From: Methylotenera sp.
GTDB taxonomy: Bacteria > Pseudomonadota > Gammaproteobacteria > Burkholderiales > Methylophilaceae
Assembly: GCA_013816325.1 (NCBI GenBank)
Contig: JACDEP010000016.1
Location: 1 to 17,207 of the forward strand
DNA length: 17,207 bases
Reading direction: 5' to 3'
The notes below the pieces were generated by a model. It worked only from the letters and a program-made list of their open reading frames with translations. It did not search any database and had not been told where the DNA came from. The translations under genes and the position numbers were made by a program. Of the stretch, positions 1 to 6,168 are shown one piece after another (the stretch's first letter is position 1; each line of letters opens with the position of its first letter).

Positions 1-205
1 ATATAATTGGGATTACCTTTATACCGGCTGCTTCCAGTGTAATTTTTAGTGTTTCTAAATATAGCGGGGCTACAGTCGTATTAGTGACTATAGCTACATG
101 TTTTCGCTTTAAATGCGGTAAGATTAAATCAGTGTTTGATAGAAGTTTACTACCTATGTGAATAGGGTAACTTCTATCAGCTAAATCTACTTTTAAAGTT
201 TGCAT
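1..205 (-). CDS. aroB: 3-dehydroquinate synthase, N-terminal part (gene continues beyond base 1)
   Basis: Translating the minus strand from the ATG at 203-205 gives 68 codons that remain open to the window edge. The N-terminus reads MQTLKVDLADRSYPIHIG, followed by KLL and later HVAIVTNTTVAPLY. This is the typical start of AroB: the beta-strand region before the NAD-binding Rossmann-like fold, with the conserved 'DRSYPIxIG' element. AroB converts DAHP to 3-dehydroquinate, the second step of the shikimate pathway, in the cytoplasm. It follows aroK by 22 bases, the widespread proteobacterial aroK-aroB order downstream of pilQ, so co-transcription with aroK is likely. No strong Shine-Dalgarno is visible before the ATG. 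The NAD, metal and substrate-binding residues lie outside the window. Confidence 0.93.
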   Translation of the reverse strand, partial: MQTLKVDLADRSYPIHIGSKLLSNTDLILPHLKRKHVAIVTNTTVAPLYLETLKITLEAAGIKVIPII

Positions 206-227
206 TATGTCTTGAAGGATCTCAAAA

Positions 228-740
228 TTACTGATTGGTTTGTAGCAAATGCTCGATATGATTCGTGATTTCTGTTGCTGACTGGGCACCAGTCTCCACT
301 ATACAATTGGCCAGTGCGCGATAGATAGCATCTCGTTCAAGATATAAATGCTCAAGCTTTTGCTTAATATCGACTCCCTGGAGTAATGGGCGATTTTTAT
401 CATTTCTGGTGCGTAACCACAAATCATGGACATTTGCCCTAAGGTAAATAATTTTTCCATTACACTTTAAGTAAGATTGATTTTCTGGCGATAACACTGC
501 GCCACCACCCGTAGCCATAACAATGTTATTGAGCTGGCTAAGTTCTTCAATAATTGCTGTTTCACGTTTACGAAAACCTGCTTCACCCTCTAACTCAAAG
601 ATAAGTGGGATTTTAACGCCTGTCCTGCGCTCTATTTCATGGTCAGAATCATAAAAACTCATATTCATCTGCTTGGCGAGTAAGCGACCAATTGTCGTTT
701 TGCCAGCACCCATTAAACCTATAAAAAAAACATTTACCAA
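228..740 (-). CDS. aroK: Shikimate kinase (TTG start)
   Basis: A 170-residue cytoplasmic enzyme that phosphorylates shikimate to shikimate-3-phosphate using ATP; the length is normal for the family. The P-loop is GLMGAGKTT at residues 8-16, followed by the shikimate-binding DSD at 31-33, R57, the GGG loop at 78-80 and the LID-region [11 protein letters not shown]. The start must be the TTG at 738-740. The codon immediately upstream in frame is TAA, and the first in-frame ATG, residue 10, lies inside the P-loop and would destroy it. An AGGTG Shine-Dalgarno lies 8 bases upstream of the TTG. The gene lies between pilQ and aroB, but a strong terminator hairpin separates it from pilQ by only 20 bases. 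It may therefore be expressed by read-through or from a promoter inside the pilQ-aroK gap. Confidence 0.96.
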   Translation of the reverse strand: MVNVFFIGLMGAGKTTIGRLLAKQMNMSFYDSDHEIERRTGVKIPLIFELEGEAGFRKRETAIIEELSQLNNIVMATGGGAVLSPENQSYLKCNGKIIYLRANVHDLWLRTRNDKNRPLLQGVDIKQKLEHLYLERDAIYRALANCIVETGAQSATEITNHIEHLLQTNQ

Positions 741-748
741 TTAAGTCG

Positions 749-753
749 CACCT
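749..753 (-). promoter_or_regulatory. Ribosome binding site that fixes the aroK TTG start
   Basis: AGGTG on the minus strand, 8 bases upstream of the TTG at 738-740. It starts only 7 bases after the terminator hairpin ends, so the RBS sits in the T-rich tail region of that hairpin. An in-frame TAA directly before the TTG excludes any start further upstream. Confidence 0.6.
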
Positions 754-760
754 AATAAAA

Positions 761-796
761 ATAAAATGCCCATCACAATCATGATGGGCATTTTAT
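761..796 (-). terminator. Intrinsic terminator after pilQ, just upstream of aroK
   Basis: A perfect 15-bp inverted repeat, ATAAAATGCCCATCA and its reverse complement, with a 6-base loop. On the minus strand the right arm runs into TTTTATTTTTATTAGG, giving a U-rich tail. It lies 54 bases beyond the pilQ stop codon and would end the pilMNOPQ transcript. The central GC core (GCCCATCA/TGATGGGC) is flanked by A and T runs, as in factor-independent terminators. A-runs on the other side mean it could also work for plus-strand transcripts, but no plus-strand gene reads into it. Confidence 0.85.
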
Positions 797-850
797 GACA
801 ATCTAATCTTTCTGTCAGATTTTAAGTTTATTGCTCACGTCAAATTTAAT

Positions 851-3022
851 TTAACGCAAACCTAAACTCTCATCCATAATTTTAGGTGTAACAAATATAA
901 GCAACTCTGTCTTATCGGTTTGGATTACTTTACGTTTAAATAAATTGCCCATAATGGGCAAATCACCAAAAAATGGTACTTTATCAACATCATTACGTTC
1001 AAGTTGTTCATATATACCACCTAAAACAGCAGTCTCCCCATTTGCTACCAATACTTGAGTTGTTACATTTTGCGTATCAATTGAAGGTACACCTTGTAGT
1101 ACTTGCCCGACTTTATCTTTTTTCACAACCAAATCCATAATGATTTTATCGTCTGGTGTAATTTGCGGAGTAACTTCTAAACTCAATACAGCATCTACAA
1201 AGGATACAGTAGCAGCACCACTAGAACTTGCTTCCAAATATGGTATTTTAGTGCCTTGTGCAATCACTGCTTTCTGCTGATTAGCAGTCGTAACTCTTGG
1301 ACTAGAAACAATTTTTCCGCGCTGATCACTTTCCAAGGCTGATAATTCTAAATTCAATAATAGTCCAGCTGGCAATCTAAATAAAGTAAATGCAAAATTG
1401 CCAAATGCATTTGCTACAGGAAGGTTAACATTTAAATCAGGTTGCCCATCGGAACTGGTAATTACGCCACCACCGGAGGTAGCAGTTTGTACGGAGCCGT
1501 TGTGTGTACCTTGAGTTAAAGTTCCTGGGGTAGTTGCAGTTCCAGGTGTACTAGCAGTAAATCTGTTGCCGAGAGTACCGCTAGTAGTCAATATACTGCT
1601 TCCTGGGGTTCCCGTTTGGGTTACTCCAAATCGTACTCCAAGTTGCTTGCTAAATTTCTCATCAGCAATTACTAAGCGTGATTCAATCATTACCTGCTTG
1701 ATTGGAATGTCAGTTTTATTAATAATAGCTTGTACTTGCTCTAGATACTTTGCTGTGTCCTGTACAAAAGCTGTATTTGTACGCACATCAATAGCCACGG
1801 AACCGCGTTTAGATAGAATTTTTTGTTTTGGATCTGATAATAACGTTTTAAGAGAATCTGCTTTCATATAATTTAGTGTATAGACCTCTGTGCGGAGAGG
1901 TTCCAAATCTTCAATTTGTCGATTGGCCTCTAAATTTTGCTTTTCCTTAGCTGCTACTTCATCAGCTGGAGCAACCAAAATAACGTTGCCAGTTTTCCGC
2001 ATCGTCAATCCTTTACTTTGCGTAATGATATCCATTGCTTGGTCCCAAGGTACGTCTTTTAATCTCAATGTGAGATTCCCGGTTACTGTATCACTAGTAA
2101 TAATATTTAATCCTGTAAAATCTGCGATGACTTGAAGCACCGCACGAACCTCAATATTTTGAAAGTTCAACGATAACTTTTCACCTCCATATCCCGGTTT
2201 AGTTCCTTTAACCAATCTATTTGGGTCTTCCACAATGGGGCGCACATCTATAATAAATTTTTTATCCGCTTGATACGCTGATTGCTCCCAATTGCCTTTA
2301 GGTTCAATGACAATACGGCTATTTTTACCCTGCTTCATAGTATCTACATAAAGAACCGGGGTATTAAAGTTTATTACATTTAAACGTCTTTGAAGACTTG
2401 CAGGCACATCTGTATTAATAAAATCAACAACTATAGTTTTTCCTTTTTGTTTGATATTAATACCTGCAGTAGCATCGGATAAATCTACTAAAATCCTACC
2501 TTCACCATTTTTACCTCTTATAAAATCTACATTATTAATACTGATTTGGTTTTGATCTATTCTAGATTCAGCAAATTTTGTTTCAGTAGACGTATTGGCA
2601 ATTGCTTCATTTGCCTGCAATGTAATAATGACTTCATTACCGCTTAAATTTGTACTATAACCAACATTTTTAGACAAATTTAATACAATACGTGTACGTT
2701 CTTTTGCCTGGGCCAGAGTTACACTTTTTAGAGCACCTTGATCAGCAGGAATATTATTTTTGTTGATCCCATTAGCAACTTTAGGGAAATCTAATGCAAT
2801 ACGAGAGGGGTTGGTTAAGGTAAATCCAGCGGGTGGATTAGCTAAAGGTTGTGAGGTTTTGATATGGATATCAACCCTTCCACCAGGTAAAGTAGAAAAA
2901 TCAATACTTTCGATTTTATTCGTTAATTCTGATTGATTTTCAGCAATAGCAAAAGGAGAGGAAAATAATCCTAAATACAACAATATCGCTAATAGTTTGG
3001 ATAACCACGTATAAGTTTTCAT
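851..3022 (-). CDS. pilQ: Type IV pilus secretin PilQ
   Basis: A 723-residue outer-membrane secretin forming the gated channel through which the type IV pilus leaves the cell. A Sec signal peptide covers about residues 1-27, with predicted cleavage after AIA. Two AMIN (peptidoglycan-binding) domains follow, at about 35-134 and 160-262. Next come a secretin/TonB short N-terminal (STN) domain at about 279-352 and an N1/NolW-type domain at about 378-470. The secretin core follows, containing GKIVSSPRV at 569-577 and ending in ELLIFVTPKIM near the C-terminus. A Gly/Thr/Ser-rich linker at about 467-528 separates the N-domains from the core. The start ATG has AAGGG upstream. It is the last gene of pilMNOPQ, 60 bases after pilP, and is followed by a strong terminator. 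PilP is its periplasmic lipoprotein partner. Confidence 0.97.
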   Translation of the reverse strand: MKTYTWLSKLLAILLYLGLFSSPFAIAENQSELTNKIESIDFSTLPGGRVDIHIKTSQPLANPPAGFTLTNPSRIALDFPKVANGINKNNIPADQGALKSVTLAQAKERTRIVLNLSKNVGYSTNLSGNEVIITLQANEAIANTSTETKFAESRIDQNQISINNVDFIRGKNGEGRILVDLSDATAGINIKQKGKTIVVDFINTDVPASLQRRLNVINFNTPVLYVDTMKQGKNSRIVIEPKGNWEQSAYQADKKFIIDVRPIVEDPNRLVKGTKPGYGGEKLSLNFQNIEVRAVLQVIADFTGLNIITSDTVTGNLTLRLKDVPWDQAMDIITQSKGLTMRKTGNVILVAPADEVAAKEKQNLEANRQIEDLEPLRTEVYTLNYMKADSLKTLLSDPKQKILSKRGSVAIDVRTNTAFVQDTAKYLEQVQAIINKTDIPIKQVMIESRLVIADEKFSKQLGVRFGVTQTGTPGSSILTTSGTLGNRFTASTPGTATTPGTLTQGTHNGSVQTATSGGGVITSSDGQPDLNVNLPVANAFGNFAFTLFRLPAGLLLNLELSALESDQRGKIVSSPRVTTANQQKAVIAQGTKIPYLEASSSGAATVSFVDAVLSLEVTPQITPDDKIIMDLVVKKDKVGQVLQGVPSIDTQNVTTQVLVANGETAVLGGIYEQLERNDVDKVPFFGDLPIMGNLFKRKVIQTDKTELLIFVTPKIMDESLGLR

Positions 3023-3082
3023 CTTTTCACCCTTAATTCTTTAGTTTCTACTGGCATATGACTCGTAATGCATTCCATACTA

Positions 3083-3631
3083 TTAACTCTCTTGTAAAGT
3101 TAATGTAGTTAGTCGCTCCACCCAATCGCCTGATAAATCATCCTGCACTATTTCTTTCAGCGTGACTTCGCTATCCGTTATTTGAGTCACTTTGCCAAAA
3201 TTCTGGCCTACATAATTACCAATTTTTACTTGCTGCACACCACTATCAGGCGTTTTTAGCAAAGCAAATGTTAATTTATTTCTTGATATTAAACCGACAT
3301 ACTTTACACTTTCCAAAGGATATGCTTCCATTGGTTCTTTAGGTCGGTTTAAATTTGGTTGTAATGCACTAGATTTGTTATTAGAGGCTTTACGTGCTTT
3401 GAAGGGATCACTCAATGTTCCATCTGCATTATATTGTAACGCTAAGTAAGGTTTAACTTCTGGTAAAGGCTTGATTTTAATTCTCATGTCATTAGCAGCA
3501 TCCCGCATAAACTTATCCAAATCATCACCTTCATTACCACCACAGGCGGTAAGCATACCTCCACATAAGAAAATGATAAGAAATCTCATACAGGTTGATT
3601 TGAGAGGTACTATTTTCCAAAATCCATTCAC
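3083..3631 (-). CDS. pilP: Type IV pilus assembly lipoprotein PilP
   Basis: An inner-membrane lipoprotein with a periplasmic domain that links the PilNO complex to the PilQ secretin. As called here it starts at GTG (3629-3631), giving 182 residues with lipobox LTAC at C30. The ATG at residue 15 (3587-3589) would give a compact lipoprotein signal, MRFLIIFLCGGMLTAC, and 168 residues. It lacks a visible Shine-Dalgarno, whereas the GTG has GAAAGG 11 bases upstream, so the start is undecided. The mature protein has an extended Pro/Lys-rich stretch followed by the beta-rich PilP domain: 'YVGLISRNKLTFALLKT' and 'KIGNYVGQNFGKVTQI' match the family pattern. The stop of pilO lies 7 bases before the GTG, consistent with translational coupling. 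Confidence 0.94.
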   Translation of the reverse strand: MNGFWKIVPLKSTCMRFLIIFLCGGMLTACGGNEGDDLDKFMRDAANDMRIKIKPLPEVKPYLALQYNADGTLSDPFKARKASNNKSSALQPNLNRPKEPMEAYPLESVKYVGLISRNKLTFALLKTPDSGVQQVKIGNYVGQNFGKVTQITDSEVTLKEIVQDDLSGDWVERLTTLTLQES

Positions 3632-3638
3632 TAAATGA

Positions 3639-4292
3639 TCAACCTTTCTTAGCTGTTAAAGCTTTATCGGACTTGCGCTTCGTGGCAAGTTCATCTGCAT
3701 CAAGGTATCGGTATGTTTTAGCTACTGCTTCCATTAACAAAGTGCCATCACTATTTCCCGTCTTAGGGTCTTTAACGTTGAGTGTAAGGGTTATATCATT
3801 TAAAGTAACGATACGAGATAATTTGGAAATGTCAGTAGCAAATGCTCCTAAGTCGTGGTAATTGCCAAGTACTTTAATGGAGATAGGCATTTCTGCATAA
3901 AACTCGGCCTGTGTTTCCTGACCTGGTTTGAATAATTCAAATTCTAATCCACGGCTTAATCCTGCCTGATTGATATCTGTTAGCAATCCATCCATTTGGG
4001 ATTTATCAGGAAGTTGTTTTAATAAAGCGCCGAAGGTTTTTTCAATTTCAACCATTTGCTGTTTATAACCTTCTAAGTTAATCGCTTGACTTTTTTTATT
4101 AAGAAATACTTGCCTCAATTCTTGTTCTTTTGACTCAGAAGTACTGAGCTCTTCTAAATAAGGGCTCCACATAAAATAATAACCCAAGGCCAATAAAATT
4201 AAGAACAAAACGGCTAGCAAAACCCCTTTGACTGGTAAGGGTAAACTTCCGGCATTCTTAAAATCGATATTATTAAAATCTTCTAATTTCAT
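3639..4292 (-). CDS. pilO: Type IV pilus alignment protein PilO
   Basis: A 217-residue bitopic inner-membrane protein. A short cytoplasmic N-terminus (about 1-21) is followed by one membrane segment at about 22-45 (LPVKGVLLAVLFLILLALGY). A coiled-coil region with many Glu and Gln then leads to a periplasmic ferredoxin-like domain. PilO pairs with PilN through coiled coil and ferredoxin-like folds and connects cytoplasmic PilM with periplasmic PilP. Typical features are LPDKSQMDGLLTDINQAG at about 94-111 and the 'GNYHDLGAFATDISKLSRIVTLNDI' region, which carries the family's 'G.YH.lg.F...is.l.RIv.l.di' pattern. It starts 3 bases after the pilN stop and is followed 7 bases later by pilP. The C-terminal tail is Lys-rich. 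Confidence 0.96.
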   Translation of the reverse strand: MKLEDFNNIDFKNAGSLPLPVKGVLLAVLFLILLALGYYFMWSPYLEELSTSESKEQELRQVFLNKKSQAINLEGYKQQMVEIEKTFGALLKQLPDKSQMDGLLTDINQAGLSRGLEFELFKPGQETQAEFYAEMPISIKVLGNYHDLGAFATDISKLSRIVTLNDITLTLNVKDPKTGNSDGTLLMEAVAKTYRYLDADELATKRKSDKALTAKKG

Positions 4293-4295
4293 AAA

Positions 4296-4889
4296 TTAAG
4301 CACCACCTTTTGTTGTGGTTTTAATGCCAGAACCTTCATTCTCAGCTTTAGGAACTTTTAAATTCACCGTCATGGTGAAAGCATTTTGTTTTATAGTATT
4401 GACTACTATAGATTTAATTTCTACAAGATTAGGTGATTCCATCCATTGAGAACTAGAAAGATTACGTACTAAAGTAGCAATACGTGCATTGGTATCTGCT
4501 ACACCTTCAAGCGTAATCACGTTCCCTTGCTCTTTGATATTTTGCAAATACATTCCTTCCGGTAATTGACGGCTTAATTCATCCAGCACCACAACAGCTT
4601 GACTCCGGTTCGTTTGTAGATTTTCCACAACTTGCTTACGATCAAGCATAGTACTGATTTGATCTTTTAAATCTTTAATATCAGAAATTTCTTTATCCAG
4701 TTTTACGATAGCCGTATCTAAACGACTATTCCGTTCTGTTTGGGCATCAATTCTATTGGTAATAAAAGTCCAACCGACGAAAATAATAACGGCTGCAGTA
4801 ATCGCAACAAACCCTGCCATCAGGCCAAATTCGCGCTGGCGCGCCTCTCGCCTTAGCTGTCTATGAGGCAGTAGATTTACACGTATCAT
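4296..4889 (-). CDS. pilN: Type IV pilus alignment protein PilN
   Basis: A 197-residue bitopic inner-membrane protein. The N-terminal cytoplasmic motif IRVNLLPHRQ (residues 2-11) is the conserved segment that docks into the groove of PilM. It is followed by an Arg-rich stretch (LRREARQRE), a membrane segment at about 25-45, a coiled coil at about 50-100 and a periplasmic ferredoxin-like domain containing 'LPEGMYLQNI'. PilN and PilO form the periplasmic heterodimer of the alignment complex. The ATG overlaps the pilM stop codon by 4 bases (ATGA at 4886-4889), so translation is probably coupled to pilM, and pilO follows 3 bases after its stop. Confidence 0.96.
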   Translation of the reverse strand: MIRVNLLPHRQLRREARQREFGLMAGFVAITAAVIIFVGWTFITNRIDAQTERNSRLDTAIVKLDKEISDIKDLKDQISTMLDRKQVVENLQTNRSQAVVVLDELSRQLPEGMYLQNIKEQGNVITLEGVADTNARIATLVRNLSSSQWMESPNLVEIKSIVVNTIKQNAFTMTVNLKVPKAENEGSGIKTTTKGGA

Positions 4890-5959
4890 ATATCTAACCC
4901 CCGCATCGCAAGTCCACAGGCTATCAGTAATGCCGGCGCATCTATTGCAGCTTGTTGCTGTTTAAGCCTGCTGCTAATCGCCATATTATGAAAAGGATTC
5001 GCTACAACGGTATTTACTTGAGTGCGATCCTGCACCATGACGTCTACAGTTGGAATAGCAGCACAGCCGCCTGCTAACACTATGTGATCAACGCGATTGT
5101 ATTGAGTAGAACTTGTAAAGAATTGAAGTGCACGGGCTATTTCCATGGCCAGTGACTGCATAAAAGGTTGAAGCACTTCATTTTCGTAACTTTCCGGAAG
5201 GCCGCCTTTGCGCTTAGCAATTTCAGCTTCTTCCAGAGAAAGACCAAAGCGACGCTGGATTTCTTGGGTAAGTTGGCTACCACCAAAACTTTGCTCACGG
5301 GTATAAACGGATTTATTGTCGTGTAATACATTAATATGCATCATTGATGCGCCTAAATCGACAATCATGACGGTTTGCTCACGACCCGCGTTAGGTAGCT
5401 GGCCGGAAATCAAAGTATAAGCCGCTTCGGTAGCGTAGGTTTCTACATCCATCACCGTGACTTTTAAGCCGGCGCCCTCAGCTGCAGCTACGCGGTCTTC
5501 GATTTTCTCTTTGCGGGAGGCGGCGATTAACACCTCAACTTCATCAGGACTATTCGGAGCGGGACCAATCACTTGAAAATCAATATTGACTTCATCTAGT
5601 GAGAAGGGAATGTATTGGTTGGCTTCAGCTTCAACTTGCATTTCCATATCTTCTTCGCGCAAATCCGCAGCCATCAATACTTTCTTACTAATAACTGCAG
5701 CTGCAGGTAACGCTAAGGCAGCTCGCCTTTCCCGGGAACCTAATAACTTCCACGCTAGTTTCATAGCTTCTGCTACTTTTTCCAAGTCATTGACATTGCC
5801 ATCAACAATCACGTCTTTGGCCAGAGGGGCCATGGAGTAGCCTTCTAATTTATAGTTACCGCGTCCATTAGCTGCGAGCTCGACCATTTTGACGGCAGTA
5901 GAGCTGATGTCAATTCCAATGAGTGGTGGGGTAGTTTCTGTAAAAAAGCTGAATTTCAA
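4886..5959 (-). CDS. pilM: Type IV pilus actin-like ATPase PilM (TTG start)
   Basis: A 357-residue cytoplasmic FtsA/actin-like protein, of normal family length. Phosphate-1 motif PLIGIDISSTAVKMVEL is near residue 12, phosphate-2 motif MIVDLGASMMHINVL lies in the middle, and adenosine motif HIVLAGGCAAIPTV is towards the C-terminus. PilM binds ATP and the N-terminal peptide of PilN and relays cytoplasmic motor or assembly signals to the alignment complex. The start is the TTG at 5957-5959. It is preceded by a good AAGGGA Shine-Dalgarno at 8 bases, and it places the GIDISS motif at the usual distance from the N-terminus. As the first gene of pilMNOPQ it sets translation of the operon, and a candidate promoter lies about 60 bases upstream. 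Confidence 0.96.
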   Translation of the reverse strand: MKFSFFTETTPPLIGIDISSTAVKMVELAANGRGNYKLEGYSMAPLAKDVIVDGNVNDLEKVAEAMKLAWKLLGSRERRAALALPAAAVISKKVLMAADLREEDMEMQVEAEANQYIPFSLDEVNIDFQVIGPAPNSPDEVEVLIAASRKEKIEDRVAAAEGAGLKVTVMDVETYATEAAYTLISGQLPNAGREQTVMIVDLGASMMHINVLHDNKSVYTREQSFGGSQLTQEIQRRFGLSLEEAEIAKRKGGLPESYENEVLQPFMQSLAMEIARALQFFTSSTQYNRVDHIVLAGGCAAIPTVDVMVQDRTQVNTVVANPFHNMAISSRLKQQQAAIDAPALLIACGLAMRGLDI

Positions 5960-5967
5960 AATGAAAT

Positions 5968-5973
5968 TCCCTT
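5968..5973 (-). promoter_or_regulatory. Ribosome binding site supporting the pilM TTG start
   Basis: AAGGGA on the minus strand, 8 bases before the TTG at 5957-5959. No in-frame ATG or GTG lies between this site and the conserved phosphate-1 motif at a suitable position, so the site supports a non-ATG start for the first gene of the pil operon. Confidence 0.6.
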
Positions 5974-6016
5974 TCTGGTTTCGTTAGTTACGCGAATTTC
6001 TAATAATTTACATTAA

Positions 6017-6045
6017 ATCCTAGCAACAACTTTAAACCCTGTAAA
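6017..6045 (-). promoter_or_regulatory. Candidate sigma-70 promoter for pilMNOPQ
   Basis: On the minus strand, TTTACA (6040-6045, 5 of 6 consensus) is followed by exactly 17 bases and then TAGGAT (6017-6022, 4 of 6). This predicts a start near 6010 and a leader of about 50 bases to the pilM TTG. It is the best-scoring promoter pattern found by eye in the 209-base divergent gap between pilM and the PBP1a gene. No sigma-54 -24/-12 element was found here. Confidence 0.5.
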
Positions 6046-6074
6046 GTAATTTTTATTTTAAGCGCGCTGGACTC

Positions 6075-6135
6075 TATAATTTTTTGCTTTTATTTAACAC
6101 TTTATTAGCTAGGAAATATCAGAGCCACTTATAAT
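6075..6135 (+). promoter_or_regulatory. Possible -10 elements for the PBP1a gene
   Basis: Two perfect TATAAT hexamers lie on the plus strand at 6075-6080 and 6130-6135, 89 and 34 bases upstream of the ATG. Neither has a convincing -35 at 16-18 bases: the first has TTTATT at 6052-6057, a 3 of 6 match. The region is AT-rich, so chance TATAAT matches are likely, and I rate this low. Confidence 0.28.
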
Positions 6136-6168
6136 AGTATGGTATCCAAAACGAAATCGTAAATTTTT

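Noticed and set aside
1566..2135. Plus-strand open frames opposite pilQ
   Set aside because: Both are antisense shadows of the conserved secretin domains, with Ser/Ile/Leu-rich composition and no family resemblance.
5960..6168. Sigma-54 promoter for pilM
   Set aside because: I looked for a TGGC-N-GC-type -24/-12 pair on both strands and found none with correct spacing; a sigma-70-like pair fits better.
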